NCBI RefSeq assembly: GCF_000203935.1
Contig: NC_008577.1
Span: 1,860,001-1,924,000, forward strand
Source of the DNA: Shewanella sp. ANA-3
Lineage (GTDB): Bacteria; Pseudomonadota; Gammaproteobacteria; Enterobacterales; Shewanellaceae
Direction of reading: 5' to 3'
DNA: 64,000 bases
This document shows positions 44,362 through 55,913 of the stretch, one piece after another; the stretch's first letter is position 1; every line of letters starts with the position of its first letter. The position numbers were made by a program, and so were the translations under genes. A model generated the notes under the pieces. That model saw only the letters and a program-made list of their open reading frames with translations, did not search any database and was not told where the DNA came from.

Positions 44362-47187
44362 ATGTCTTCACTGTACGAACACTTTTCACGCCTGTCTGAA
44401 TTATCTTCTTCCGAACAAGAGGCGTATTTGCAAACGCTTAAGCATGATGATTATTCACTGTATCAGCGTCTGTGCACCATGTTGAATATACCAGAGATGG
44501 ATACCACTCAACTATTTCAAGCTGGTATTCAGCAGGCTGCTGAAGGGATATTCGATATACTTGATGAAGGGGATATCGTCGGCAAATATAAAGTGATACG
44601 CCAGATAGGACAAGGCGGGATGGGACATGTGTATCTAGGTGAACGCCAAGATGGTACGTATTCTCAAGTTGTGGCCATTAAAGCGGTGCCACTAGCGCTT
44701 ATGTCTGCAGAAGCTGGCTCCTTTTTCAATTATGAAGCGCAGGCGTTAGCCTCCCTGAGTCATCCCAATGTTGTGACCATCCTTGATGCTGGACAAGATA
44801 GTCGCGGCATGGCTTATGTTGTCATGCCCTATATTCAGGGCGAGTCCATTACCCAGTATTGCATGCCGCTTATTTCGGTAGCGGATAAAGTCAGGGTGTT
44901 TATTCAAGTGCTTGATGGCATTATTCACTCCCACGCAAACCAAGTGCTGCACCGTGATATTAAGCCCGACAATATTTTGGTTGACGATGATGGGCGCGTG
45001 CATGTAATTGATTTTGGTATTTCAAAATTGATGGGGGAGCAGGGGAACGGTGACCAGTTCTATCTTAATGCGCTGTCGTTTGAATATGCTTCACCCGAGC
45101 AAAAAGCTGGTGGGAAAGTTACCGTTGCATCAGATATTTATAGTTTGGGAAAGGTACTTAACATTTTAGTTCCTGACGACAAGATTATTGGAAGGATTGC
45201 CGCTAAAGCCTCTGCAGCTCAGGTCGAAGAGCGGTATCAGACTGTAGCTGAACTCAAAACTGAGCTGTTCAACTATCTCGCTTCTCGCCCAATTCTTGCT
45301 TATCCGAGCCGAGGTTACAATGCAGGATTATGGTTTAAGCGGCATCGCTTAGCTGTGTCTATGACCATTGGACTTTGCATTGCAGGATCGGTGACTGGCT
45401 ATCATTACTATGAGGCTAAACTGGAATCGATGCAGCAGGCTCAGTTGGCGGACAGTAACTTGAAGTTGGCTGAAGCTATGCTGGCCCAAGTTGATGTGAA
45501 AGTGGTCAGTGAAATTGAACGACAACGGGCGTTAGTCGAGTCAGCCAGTCACGTAGAGTTGAACTTGCTTCCTAAAGCGCAGGCAGTGCGTTTTACATTG
45601 TCGTTGATGGAAGCTAATAAAGTGATTGGAGATTACGTCAAAGCACGACTTGAAAGTGACAAACTCATTAACCTCACATCAGGCCTGCCTGAATATTCGA
45701 CAGAGCATTTGATCGCGACCAAATTCCAATTGGAATTGGACATCATGGATAATCGCCGTCAGGATATCGAAAAACGATTAGAGATGTTAAATAATGCAGT
45801 TGCATCATTACCCAATACAGGTGACAACAGATTATTTGCATTAGTAGATTGGGAAATTGGCAGCGCACCTTTGTCTAACAAAGCTTATCATCAGTTGTTT
45901 CAGTCTGTGATACCGCACCTGAGAGCAAAAGATATAAACCAAGAAATACTGTTGCAGCATGCCAGTATTATTGCGTCATCTAATACGGTAGACCAAGATA
46001 AATTACAACAATTAGAGGCGCTGCTTGATAAAAGTGAAAGTGATATCGCATCTGTATCTGCCAAACATTGGGCGAGCCTGTTGCACGATTGGTATATCAT
46101 GTCAAATTTACAAGGAAAGCAGTCCGTTGAAAATCTTAATCATCGGATCGTCAGTAACACTGGGTTATTAAACTCCCTTTATGATAACAAACATCCATCT
46201 GTCTATGTGTTGGCCATTTTAGCCAAACAGTCAGCATCTATTAATCGATTTAAGCTCGGCGATATCATTGATGAAATTTATAACTCAATCGATGCTGACA
46301 CGCTTCCAGCCGTTTATCGAACTAATTATTTTATCATTGAACTGACAAATGCCATCTCTGAAAGAAGATTCGCAGACGCTTATCAAGTAATGGTGACTGT
46401 ATCCCCTGAGCTATCGAGTTACGGTGAAAATGCGTTAAATTATTACTTACAGTTTTCAGTATTTGCTAATGCTTTTGATAAACAAGAATTGTATTTAAAT
46501 CAACTGTACTTATTGAGCGAACACTATAAAGCAAAGGGAAATATTGGACATGCGGGTTATTTTGCATATTCTCAGTGCAGCAGTTCGGCTAAACAATTCG
46601 AGCCTGATATCCTCGATATCAAAAATGGGCTGAATGCATGTAATGAAGCTCTACCTTTTTACCGAAAGCATTATGGTGAAGCCAGTAATTTTTATATTCT
46701 GTCACTGATTTCAAAGCTACAACTTCAGATTCAACTTGGCGATACTGCTGATGTTGAGACACTCATTAACATGTTGGAGCCTAAGTTGGCTGAAATCACT
46801 TATCCTGCTACTCAGGTGATTTATCTTAAAACGATGGCTTTGGCGCATTTAGCATTGAAAGATCTTGATGCTGCTGATGAGCTAATCAATAAACTCTCTA
46901 ATCTTGCTAACGTTACATCCTATGACTTGCTGCTAGTAAAGCTTGAACGCTTGCAGTCAGCAGGAGAGCTGTTTGATGTGAAAACTGAGCTTGATAGGAT
47001 AGGTTCTTTGAACTGTGAGGCGTTATCAAAAGAGCAATTAAACAGATTGAAAAAATATATCAGTGATGATGAGTTTAGCATGCTTGATTTGTGTCCAAAC
47101 TCAGTGGGTTGGAATGATTTTGCAAAATTACCAGAGCAAACATTGAAAATTTATAGCTCCGTAGATGATTTTATTTCTTATCTGTAG
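44362..47187 (+). CDS. transmembrane Hanks-type Ser/Thr protein kinase
   Basis: 941 residues from the ATG at 44362, with GGATGGAA upstream; the frame is open 24 codons further back into the sigma gene. The kinase domain (about 77-310) has the glycine loop GQGGMG (83-88), Lys107 in VVAIKAV, the catalytic loop HRDIKPDN (197-204), DFG (217-219) and SPEQ, so all catalytic residues are present. One membrane segment lies at about 330-348 (LAVSMTIGLCIAGSVTGYHYY). The remaining 590 residues are helical, repeat-like (TPR-like spacing) and probably extracytoplasmic, forming the sensor. It is the likely activator of the sigma factor encoded just before it. Confidence 0.88.
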   Translation: MSSLYEHFSRLSELSSSEQEAYLQTLKHDDYSLYQRLCTMLNIPEMDTTQLFQAGIQQAAEGIFDILDEGDIVGKYKVIRQIGQGGMGHVYLGERQDGTYSQVVAIKAVPLALMSAEAGSFFNYEAQALASLSHPNVVTILDAGQDSRGMAYVVMPYIQGESITQYCMPLISVADKVRVFIQVLDGIIHSHANQVLHRDIKPDNILVDDDGRVHVIDFGISKLMGEQGNGDQFYLNALSFEYASPEQKAGGKVTVASDIYSLGKVLNILVPDDKIIGRIAAKASAAQVEERYQTVAELKTELFNYLASRPILAYPSRGYNAGLWFKRHRLAVSMTIGLCIAGSVTGYHYYEAKLESMQQAQLADSNLKLAEAMLAQVDVKVVSEIERQRALVESASHVELNLLPKAQAVRFTLSLMEANKVIGDYVKARLESDKLINLTSGLPEYSTEHLIATKFQLELDIMDNRRQDIEKRLEMLNNAVASLPNTGDNRLFALVDWEIGSAPLSNKAYHQLFQSVIPHLRAKDINQEILLQHASIIASSNTVDQDKLQQLEALLDKSESDIASVSAKHWASLLHDWYIMSNLQGKQSVENLNHRIVSNTGLLNSLYDNKHPSVYVLAILAKQSASINRFKLGDIIDEIYNSIDADTLPAVYRTNYFIIELTNAISERRFADAYQVMVTVSPELSSYGENALNYYLQFSVFANAFDKQELYLNQLYLLSEHYKAKGNIGHAGYFAYSQCSSSAKQFEPDILDIKNGLNACNEALPFYRKHYGEASNFYILSLISKLQLQIQLGDTADVETLINMLEPKLAEITYPATQVIYLKTMALAHLALKDLDAADELINKLSNLANVTSYDLLLVKLERLQSAGELFDVKTELDRIGSLNCEALSKEQLNRLKKYISDDEFSMLDLCPNSVGWNDFAKLPEQTLKIYSSVDDFISYL

Positions 47188-47229
47188 CTGAAATATTTAA
47201 ATGTAAAAAATGCTTAACTCCATACTCCT

Positions 47230-47268
47230 AAGTATCCACTTTTAAACTTAATTAAGAGTGGATACTTT
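47230..47268. terminator. hairpin between convergent kinase and ABC genes
   Basis: AAGTATCCACT pairs perfectly with AGTGGATACTT. T-tracts are weak on both sides, so it may act as a bidirectional terminator of modest strength. Confidence 0.6.
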
Positions 47269-47307
47269 AATTTGATTATATTGAAGTTTGCTGTAACTGA
47301 ATAACGG

Positions 47308-48216
47308 TTAAGAAAATAACGTATCTTCCAATGTGCGTCCTTTCAGCAGCATCTTGTATTGCCAATGCTGCAGCTTAAATAAGGCGAGCAGGGCGGTTTC
47401 AAATTCATAATGGCGATTTGCCGTGTCATTCAATTGGATAACAAATACATGGGCTTGTTTTGAGGTGATATTCACTACTCCGGGTATTTGACCTACGGCT
47501 TGGATAAGCATTTCACTGTCGCAGTGTTCCATCGTGAGGGTGAGATAATCACTGCCGCTATTGGATGAGCGCATCGAAATCGATTGGCCCAACTCACCTT
47601 TATCTAGATACAACACTTGGTCACAGAGCTTTTCGAGCTCGTCCAAGTTATGTGAGCTGATCACAAAGGTGATACTGGGCGAAAGCGTTCTGACGAGTTC
47701 ACGGATTTTCTTGGCATTGGCGGGATCGAGTCCTGCGGTGGGTTCATCTAGTAATACCAGCTTAGGCGAGCCGATTAAGGCTTGGGCAATCGCCACACGT
47801 TTACTCATCCCATGGCTTAGACTCGGTGGCTTTTGCTGCGCCACCTCGGCTAAGTCAACTAAATTCAGTACTCGCAGGGCTTCTTGATTTGCCTGCTTGC
47901 TATCCATCCCTTGAATACGCGCAAAGAAGCTTAACTGGCTGATAATGGTTAAATTGGGATCGAGCGTTGCATCCTGTGGCAGGGCGGCAATTTGGCCTAA
48001 TAATGCTGGACTATTGGGCGCTTCTCCCAGAATACGCACCGTGCCCGCGCTTGGGGTGAGGTAACCACAGAGCAGGCTAAACAGTGTGGTTTTACCTGCT
48101 CCGTTAGGGCCAACCAAGGCGATGGGCGCTCCCGCTTCGAGGGTTAAGTTAACGTTATTGAGCGCTTTTTTACTGCCATAGTGTTTGGACAGTCCTTGGC
48201 ATTGAATGAGGATCAT
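47308..48216 (-). CDS. ABC transporter ATP-binding protein
   Basis: A 302-residue protein with Walker A GPNGAGKTT, signature LSHGMSKR, Walker B LVLLDEPTAGLD and the switch His in VISSHNLDEL. A C-terminal domain of about 80 residues (DYLTLTMEHCDSEMLIQAVGQIPGV) follows the nucleotide-binding fold, as in exporters of the YxlF/CcmA/Gld type. It overlaps the stop of the upstream permease gene by 4 bases (ATGA), so they are coupled. The substrate is unknown. Confidence 0.9.
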   Translation of the reverse strand: MILIQCQGLSKHYGSKKALNNVNLTLEAGAPIALVGPNGAGKTTLFSLLCGYLTPSAGTVRILGEAPNSPALLGQIAALPQDATLDPNLTIISQLSFFARIQGMDSKQANQEALRVLNLVDLAEVAQQKPPSLSHGMSKRVAIAQALIGSPKLVLLDEPTAGLDPANAKKIRELVRTLSPSITFVISSHNLDELEKLCDQVLYLDKGELGQSISMRSSNSGSDYLTLTMEHCDSEMLIQAVGQIPGVVNITSKQAHVFVIQLNDTANRHYEFETALLALFKLQHWQYKMLLKGRTLEDTLFS

Positions 48217-49043
48217 AGTTGACTCCTTTGGATATAAACGCGGCCAAGGAAGAGGGCGAATGCAGTTTGTAATAGGGGAATAGGTGCGTAGGCAAAGCTA
48301 TTGAGTCCATTGGTGTTGACCATGTTCGACAGTTGAGCGCCCGGTAATATCCATTGTAAACCTTCAAATAAGCTGGATTGATTACCCAAAATCAATAGTG
48401 CAATTGAGACGACGGTCCACAAGATGGTGGCGAGCACCATAGCCTGTCTTGCCGTGTTGGCATAGAGGGACAATAGGGTCATCACCGCGGTAAAGGGTAA
48501 AATCACGATAACCAAGTTGACGCCGACCAAGGCCCCCGACGTTAATGCGGGTAATAACAAGCCGATATCGCGAGTGAGTGCCAGTGCTATGGTGGCGAGT
48601 ATGGTCAATAAGATCAGTAGACCTTGGATCAAGATTTGCCCCAAAAAGCGGCCGAAGAGCAGGCTGTCTTTGCTGGTTCTTAGGGTATAGAAGCGCAATG
48701 TGCCGCGGGTTTTGTCTGAGGAAAACTGATCGGCGGCAATCAAAATACTGAACATGGGAAACAGATACAGCGCAAAGCACCAGAAGATGGCCATTTCCGC
48801 CACGGGCCAGTCAAACAGTACATTGAGTGCTTGGTTGCCTAAGAGACCGTCGATCAGATCTTTGATATTGGGCTGCATCAATAGGGTCGAAGCGCCTTGG
48901 ATGGGGTAGAGCAATAGTATGCCCCACACTAATGCAAAGGCGATAAGGGCGATAATCCCGCGAAGGTTAAATAGAAATTTTCGACATTCAAAGCCAGCGA
49001 TCAAAAGCATGTTGTTGAATGTACTGGGAGCGTTCGGTGTCAT
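48213..49043 (-). CDS. ABC-2 type transporter permease
   Basis: A 276-residue protein from the ATG at 49043 (MTPNAPSTFNN); a TTG at 49073 is possible. It has about six membrane segments: IIALIAFALVWGILLLYPI, AEMAIFWCFALYLFPMFSILIAA with a DQFSSDKTRGTLRFYTLRTSKDSLLFGRFLG cytoplasmic loop typical of ABC-2 permeases, and four more. It is the partner of the ATPase encoded next. The exported substrate cannot be predicted. Confidence 0.85.
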   Translation of the reverse strand: MTPNAPSTFNNMLLIAGFECRKFLFNLRGIIALIAFALVWGILLLYPIQGASTLLMQPNIKDLIDGLLGNQALNVLFDWPVAEMAIFWCFALYLFPMFSILIAADQFSSDKTRGTLRFYTLRTSKDSLLFGRFLGQILIQGLLILLTILATIALALTRDIGLLLPALTSGALVGVNLVIVILPFTAVMTLLSLYANTARQAMVLATILWTVVSIALLILGNQSSLFEGLQWILPGAQLSNMVNTNGLNSFAYAPIPLLQTAFALFLGRVYIQRSQL

Positions 49044-49130
49044 TCGCTGTCTCGTCAGTGAGTGAGCGGACAAACTTTCACGTTAGTCATCATTAAGAGC
49101 GACCATTCGCGAAAGTCGTCCGCAGCGCGG

Positions 49131-49787
49131 TTAGGATAAAGAAGCGATAAGTGAGTCTAACTTATCTTTAAGTTCAGCCACTTGCTCTTCAAGCTGCGTG
49201 ACTCTTGCTTCCAGTTGTTGTCTATCCTGCTCGTTTAGCGGGTGTGCGTCGGCACTGGTGAATGACGCGGCGCTAATTTGCTCAGCACCTTGGGAGAACA
49301 GCTCAGTGTAACGGCATTCACGCTTACCCGGCTCCCGTGGCAGTTGGGCTAGCACGGGTTTATCTCGCTCCATCAGTTGCTTAATGCAGGCTTCCACTTC
49401 GAGCACATCTTTAAAGTCATGCAGCCTGTTGCTGCGGGTACGCAATTCGCCCGGCGTTTGTGGGCCGCGAAGCAGCAGCAAACAGACAATGGCTACCGCA
49501 GCGCTCGAAAGTTGTAACTCGCTAAATTCGGTGTTGCAGAATCTGTGCTTATATTTGACGACTCGGCTACCAAAGCCGGATTGTTCGCTGATTAAGCGCT
49601 TTTTATTCAATGAATCGAGGGCGTCTTGAACCTGCGCCTCACTTAAGTCCAATACGGGATCGCGGCTGGTTTTTTGATTACAGGCGAGGGTCAGGGCATT
49701 GAGTGAAAGCGGGTATTGCTCTGGGGTGGTGACTTCTTTTTCAAGTAGGCAACCGATAACTCTGGCTTCGTGTAACGTGAGTTCCAT
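49131..49787 (-). CDS. yceH: YceH (DUF480) winged-helix protein
   Basis: The 218-residue protein matches E. coli Yce[46 protein letters not shown], then [20 protein letters not shown], two winged-helix repeats. The C-terminal 35 residues are a coiled coil ([23 protein letters not shown]), longer than in E. coli. The molecular role is unknown. A GGAGCT ribosome binding site lies just before the ATG, immediately after the terminator of the CvfB-like gene. Confidence 0.9.
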   Translation of the reverse strand: MELTLHEARVIGCLLEKEVTTPEQYPLSLNALTLACNQKTSRDPVLDLSEAQVQDALDSLNKKRLISEQSGFGSRVVKYKHRFCNTEFSELQLSSAAVAIVCLLLLRGPQTPGELRTRSNRLHDFKDVLEVEACIKQLMERDKPVLAQLPREPGKRECRYTELFSQGAEQISAASFTSADAHPLNEQDRQQLEARVTQLEEQVAELKDKLDSLIASLS

Positions 49788-49800
49788 ATAAGCTCCAAAG

Positions 49801-49837
49801 AAAAAAGCATGGCTTTGTTATAACAGAGCCATGCTTA
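49801..49837 (-). terminator. terminator of the CvfB-like gene
   Basis: On the minus strand AAGCATGGCTCTG / CAAAGCCATGCTT with a 6-base loop is followed by six T; it ends just upstream of the yceH ribosome binding site. Confidence 0.88.
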
Positions 49838-49953
49838 ATATCCTAGCGCTTGTCGGTAAACTGAGGTTTAAGGCCAACTATTTGCACAAATAAAGCACGA
49901 ACATTAGGGGGAGAGAGTGCTAAGTTCCGTATTCGGTTGACTATTCTGCCTGA

Positions 49954-50793
49954 TCAGTCTGTTTCCGTCAGGCGTAAGCCATCATCGTCGATACTTAATT
50001 TGCCCGCTTTAAACAGGCCGCCGATGCTCTTCTTGAAGGCTTTTTTACTCATGCCGAGTTGCTCGTAAATCACTTCGGCATCGGTTTTATCGGTCAGCGG
50101 TAAGAAACCACCCGCTTGCTTGAGTTTTACTAAGATAATGTGCGCATGCTTATCGAGCTCTTGCTTACTGCCTTGCTGCAAGACCAGATCGATTTTGCCA
50201 TCGCGGCGCACTTGTTTGATAAAACCTTTAACCCTTTGGCCAAAACGCAGCTTTTGGAACACTTCGTTTTGGTAAATCACGCCCCAGTGGGCATGGTTAA
50301 TAATGGCTTTGTAGCCTAAATCTGTGGTGCCACCGATATATAAGTCAACCTGTTGACCCACTTCATACTGCGCTGGAGTTTTATCGAGGAACTTATCAAT
50401 TTTTGATGAGGCGACAATACGTTCATCCGCGCGGTTAACATGCACGTAAACGAGGTATGAGCGGCCTTCTTCGATGGGTTTATGCTGCTCGCCAAAGGGC
50501 AGCAGCAGATCTTTATCTAATCCCCAGTCTAAAAATGCCCCGTAGGGACCCGTTGCCACGACTTTTAGATAGGCAAACTCACCGACTTGCGCAAGCGGTT
50601 TGCGCGTTGTGGCAATGACAATATCTTCAGAGTCCAGATATAAAAATACCTCTAGCCAGTCACCGACTTGGCAATCTTTTGGGGTGGCTTTGTTGGGCAG
50701 TAACACTTGGCCAAATTCGTGGGCATTTAAATACACACCGAAGCTTACTTGTTTTACCACCTCAAGTTTGCAGGTTTTTCCTATCTGTACCAT
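49954..50793 (-). CDS. CvfB-like S1-domain RNA-binding protein
   Basis: A 279-residue protein with three tandem S1/OB-type modules (GKTCKLEVVKQVSFGVYLNAHEFGQVLLP; GEFAYLKVVATGPYGAFLDWGLDKDLLLP; GQRVKGFIKQVRRDGKIDLVLQ) and a C-terminal winged helix (DAEVIYEQLGMSKKAFKKSIGGLFKAGKLSI). This is the CvfB architecture. CvfB proteins bind RNA and affect virulence-gene expression in staphylococci; the role here is unknown. It is a core gene. Confidence 0.88.
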   Translation of the reverse strand: MVQIGKTCKLEVVKQVSFGVYLNAHEFGQVLLPNKATPKDCQVGDWLEVFLYLDSEDIVIATTRKPLAQVGEFAYLKVVATGPYGAFLDWGLDKDLLLPFGEQHKPIEEGRSYLVYVHVNRADERIVASSKIDKFLDKTPAQYEVGQQVDLYIGGTTDLGYKAIINHAHWGVIYQNEVFQKLRFGQRVKGFIKQVRRDGKIDLVLQQGSKQELDKHAHIILVKLKQAGGFLPLTDKTDAEVIYEQLGMSKKAFKKSIGGLFKAGKLSIDDDGLRLTETD

Positions 50794-51267
50794 GTAGCTC
50801 TCTATCTATAGATGTCATTCGGCGGTGATTATAACCGCTTTATCCGTAAACGGCAGCTTCCAGTTCGGCTTTTAGGTTTGCACTTTAGGATTAATGGCTT
50901 AGTAGCCGTTAAAAATCATGTCGCCGCTGCGATTGTTAGCCATTTATTCTGCAAGCCTATTAAAAAATATTGAACGTATTAAAAGTAGGATTATTCTCTA
51001 AGTTATTAATTTATGGAAATTAACCCTACGCTAGGCAGTCATCCCTGTTAATGAGGTGTTTGTTATATTTTAATGAAAAATATTAAATGAGATTCTTGCT
51101 TGCAATCTGTGACATTGCGCGGTTTAATTGCGCCGTTTAACGACTTCGCTCGTTACAGACATGACAAATATTACGTGAGTTGTAATGGTTTTATGGTTCA
51201 CAGGTCATTAACCGTGTAACGTACAATTTATAATGGTTACATGGGGTTAAGAGGAATTGTTTAGCTA

Positions 51268-51420
51268 ATGCACAAGCATCCATTTTTTGCTCTTTGCCTA
51301 AAAGCATCACAATGTCAGCGCTCAATCGTTGTGCCCTATGACGATACCAGCCTTAAACATCTCACGTTAATCCGTATCAATTCTGGCCGCGAAGAAGCCA
51401 ACAGTCCCCTGTTACAATAA
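51268..51420 (+). CDS. possible 50-residue leader or small protein upstream of speA
   Basis: An ATG ten bases after AGAGGAA opens 50 codons (MHKHPFFALCLKASQCQRSI to the end EEANSPLLQ) and a TAA. It has mixed, not strongly biased, codon use and no signal. It lies 465 bases upstream of speA, so if it regulates speA it does so through the long leader. I do not recognise the sequence; it does not resemble the SpeFL arrest peptide. Confidence 0.35.
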   Translation: MHKHPFFALCLKASQCQRSIVVPYDDTSLKHLTLIRINSGREEANSPLLQ

Positions 51421-51808
51421 TCTTGCCTGTTATTAGGTGCGCTCGGTCTTGCCTAGCCGCTTAATATGTAATGTTGTTCCTTTAGTGTTACCTGTTGTTG
51501 TAGACATGCTTAAAACCCCTTGTTAGTGAATTTTGGGTCTTGAGCTGTGATGCGACGCCTAACGTTAGGGTTTTGGGTGTTTTTTAACCTCAAAGCGCGC
51601 TAAGGTTAATGCCATTGGTGAGAAACCTTGGCGATAAAGGGTGATATGAACGCAATCTCCTACCATCGCCAAAGTAATAAGAATCTGGGGTCTACCCCGG
51701 CTGCGTTAAGGAAAAACGCATCAATGTCACCTAAGCTGGGTTGATTTTGCTGCATTAAATAGGGTGAGTTCATCCTAATTGTATGTCAGGTAAATATTTG
51801 TTTTACCT

Positions 51809-51866
51809 GGGTTTGTCGAACGGGCGGTCGCGCAAGAATGCTGTGGCCGTTTAACCCATTTTTTTA
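51809..51866 (+). terminator. possible attenuator in the speA leader
   Basis: GGGTT / AACCC and AACGG / CCGTT pair in register around a loop of about 23 bases, with a 5-to-1 internal bulge, followed by seven T. The position directly before the speA start is unusual for an ordinary terminator, since no gene ends here. A competing stem at 51789-51808 abuts it. Confidence 0.5.
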
Positions 51867-51878
51867 TAGACGGGCTAA

Positions 51879-53798
<1,920 letters not shown>

Positions 53799-53811
53799 TA
53801 TTGAGTGTGTT

Positions 53812-53849
53812 AAAAAAGTCAGCCTAGGGACACTTAGGCTGACTTTTTG
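53812..53849 (+). terminator. terminator of speA
   Basis: AAAAAGTCAGCCTA / TAGGCTGACTTTTT with a T-run. Confidence 0.9.
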
Positions 53850-54093
53850 TTTTATGGCCAGTTGTTTTTGCTAGCGAGTTATAAGCGTGAGTGCTTTGTA
53901 AGGCTGGAATCTTGTAACAGCAAGCTCGGTGGTTTTATTGCGGCGTCAGTCGTGTAAAAATAGCCGCGCGAAATTGATGGATTACCAGTCTTAAATGTGT
54001 GCATTCACTTAAGTCAGCGTTGCCAGTGAAGCATGAATAACTGATATACCAATAGATGCCCAAACACAGGGATAAGATGAGGCGTACGGCTTG

Positions 54094-55029
54094 ATGTTTT
54101 TTGAAGGCGCGGAAAAAAAGCTTGAAATCAGACTTACTCCCAAGATGGCGTCATTACGCCAACGAGAGTACGGCTTTTGGTCAACCTTAGTGGCCTGCGC
54201 CAATGCGGAAATCCTGTCCACAATCAGTAATCCAGCCTGCGATGCCTATCTACTGAGTGAATCCAGTTTGTTCGTCTGGGATGATAAAATTCTGCTACTC
54301 ACCTGCGGTAATAGCACCTTAGTGGATGCTGCCTGCCATTTTATCAACGCCTTAGGCGTGGAGCACATCGCCGCACTCTGTTATCAGCGCAAGAATGAAT
54401 ACCAAGCCCAGCGACAAAGCACGAGCTTTGTGGACGATATCGCGAAATTGCGGACTTTGATCCCCGGCAAAGCCTTTCGAGTGGGCCATTTAGACTCACA
54501 TCATCACTATCTGTTTTGTACTGACAAGCAAACTGTATCCTCAACCGAGACTTGCCTTGAATTGATGATGTACCACATCCGTGGCGAACTTGCCGATTAT
54601 CTCAAGCTGCCGACACAAACTGAGCAGGGGATTTATCAGCGGCTTGGATTTCAGCAACTTTTCGGCGATTTTCAGTTTGATATGCATTGTTTTCAGCCTG
54701 CTGGGTTTTCGTTGAATGCGATACGTGGGACAGACTATGTTACCTTGCATATTACGCCATCTCTGGGGCTAGGGGAGCATTCCTATGTGAGCTTCGAGAC
54801 TAATCTCGATTTAGCGAATTACTCCCATCCCGTTGTGGCGCGGCTAGTAGATTTATTCTCTCCAATCAGTTGGGATTTGATTAGTTTTAATCAGCCCATT
54901 CTTACCGCGGGACTCCCTGAGCATCTGTGTCTTGGCCAAGCCGAGGTCACCACAGCATCTGGAGGGGAGATCACCTTTAGTCATTACCAACAGCTTGAAA
55001 CCCAAGTGTTACAGCCCGAGTTTATGTAG
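54094..55029 (+). CDS. speD: S-adenosylmethionine decarboxylase, eukaryotic type
   Basis: A 311-residue protein resembling the eukaryotic class of AdoMet decarboxylase rather than E. coli SpeD. It has FFEGAEKKLEI at the N-terminus, the self-cleavage site YLLSESSLFV (cut between Glu56 and Ser57 to form the pyruvoyl group), LLTCGNSTL, YQRKN, and later GFSLNAIRGTDYVTLHITP...HSYVSFETNLDL. The enzyme makes decarboxylated AdoMet, the aminopropyl donor for spermidine. It starts at the ATG at 54094. No spermidine synthase gene is in the window. Confidence 0.93.
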   Translation: MFFEGAEKKLEIRLTPKMASLRQREYGFWSTLVACANAEILSTISNPACDAYLLSESSLFVWDDKILLLTCGNSTLVDAACHFINALGVEHIAALCYQRKNEYQAQRQSTSFVDDIAKLRTLIPGKAFRVGHLDSHHHYLFCTDKQTVSSTETCLELMMYHIRGELADYLKLPTQTEQGIYQRLGFQQLFGDFQFDMHCFQPAGFSLNAIRGTDYVTLHITPSLGLGEHSYVSFETNLDLANYSHPVVARLVDLFSPISWDLISFNQPILTAGLPEHLCLGQAEVTTASGGEITFSHYQQLETQVLQPEFM

Positions 55030-55114
55030 TGGCAAACTCTGGTGAGTTTCGCCTGCGCCGCTTTAGTCCATCTTAGTACTATCTCAGTACCTTGCTTAAG
55101 CGCTGGATTATCAA

Positions 55115-55147
55115 TAAAAAGCTAAGGTTATCTGCCTTGGCTTTTTT
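55115..55147 (+). terminator. terminator of speD
   Basis: AAAAAGCTAAGG / CCTTGGCTTTTT (one G-T pair) with a 7-base loop and T-run. Confidence 0.85.
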
Positions 55148-55256
55148 ATTGATGGCTTAATAACAGAGCAGCGAATTGCGAGTAAGGCATGGTAAACTTG
55201 CCTTATCAGCGGATTGCACCGATGGCAATCATTGTGCGCTTGTAAAAGGAAACCCT

Positions 55257-55895
55257 ATGACAGATCTCAGTGATATTCGCCGCGAATACACCAAAGGCGG
55301 CTTAAGACGCGCCGATTTACCTCAAAATCCCATGCAGCTATTCGAGTTATGGATGACGCAAGCTCGCGATGCTGAGCTCAGCGACCCAACGGCAATGTGT
55401 GTTGCCACAGTCGATGAGCATGGTCAGCCCTACCAGCGGATAGTGTTATTAAAGCGTTTCGATGACACGGGATTTGTTTTCTTCACTAACCTAGGCAGTC
55501 GTAAGGCGCAGCAGATCGCAACCAACAATAAAGTGAGCCTGCATTTCCCTTGGCATCCGATTGAACGCCAAGTATCGATTCTCGGTGAGGCGCAGCCACT
55601 CTCTACTGCCGAAGTACTGAAATACTTTATGACCCGTCCCAAGGATAGCCAGATTGCCGCTTGGGTGTCACAGCAATCGAGTAAACTGAGCGCGCGACAA
55701 GTACTCGAAGGCAAGTTCTTTGAGATGAAAGCCAAATTTGCCAAGGGCGATGTGCCATTACCAAGTTTTTGGGGCGGCTACTTGGTCAAGCCCTCGAGTA
55801 TTGAGTTTTGGCAGGGCGGGGAGCACAGACTGCATGACCGCTTCCTCTACACTCGCCAAGCGGATGAATGGGTCATTGACCGTTTAGCACCTTAA
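55257..55895 (+). CDS. pdxH: pyridoxamine/pyridoxine 5'-phosphate oxidase
   Basis: The 212-residue product has PdxH signatures: [57 protein letters not shown] and the C-terminal [15 protein letters not shown] with the PLP-binding RLHDR. It is an FMN enzyme that makes PLP, the cofactor of SpeA upstream. The start at 55257 follows AAAAGGAAA; the longer frame from 55176 adds residues not in the family. The next gene is 18 bases on. Confidence 0.95.
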   Translation: MTDLSDIRREYTKGGLRRADLPQNPMQLFELWMTQARDAELSDPTAMCVATVDEHGQPYQRIVLLKRFDDTGFVFFTNLGSRKAQQIATNNKVSLHFPWHPIERQVSILGEAQPLSTAEVLKYFMTRPKDSQIAAWVSQQSSKLSARQVLEGKFFEMKAKFAKGDVPLPSFWGGYLVKPSSIEFWQGGEHRLHDRFLYTRQADEWVIDRLAP

Positions 55896-55913
55896 TTGGC
55901 TAGGAGCGTAAGC

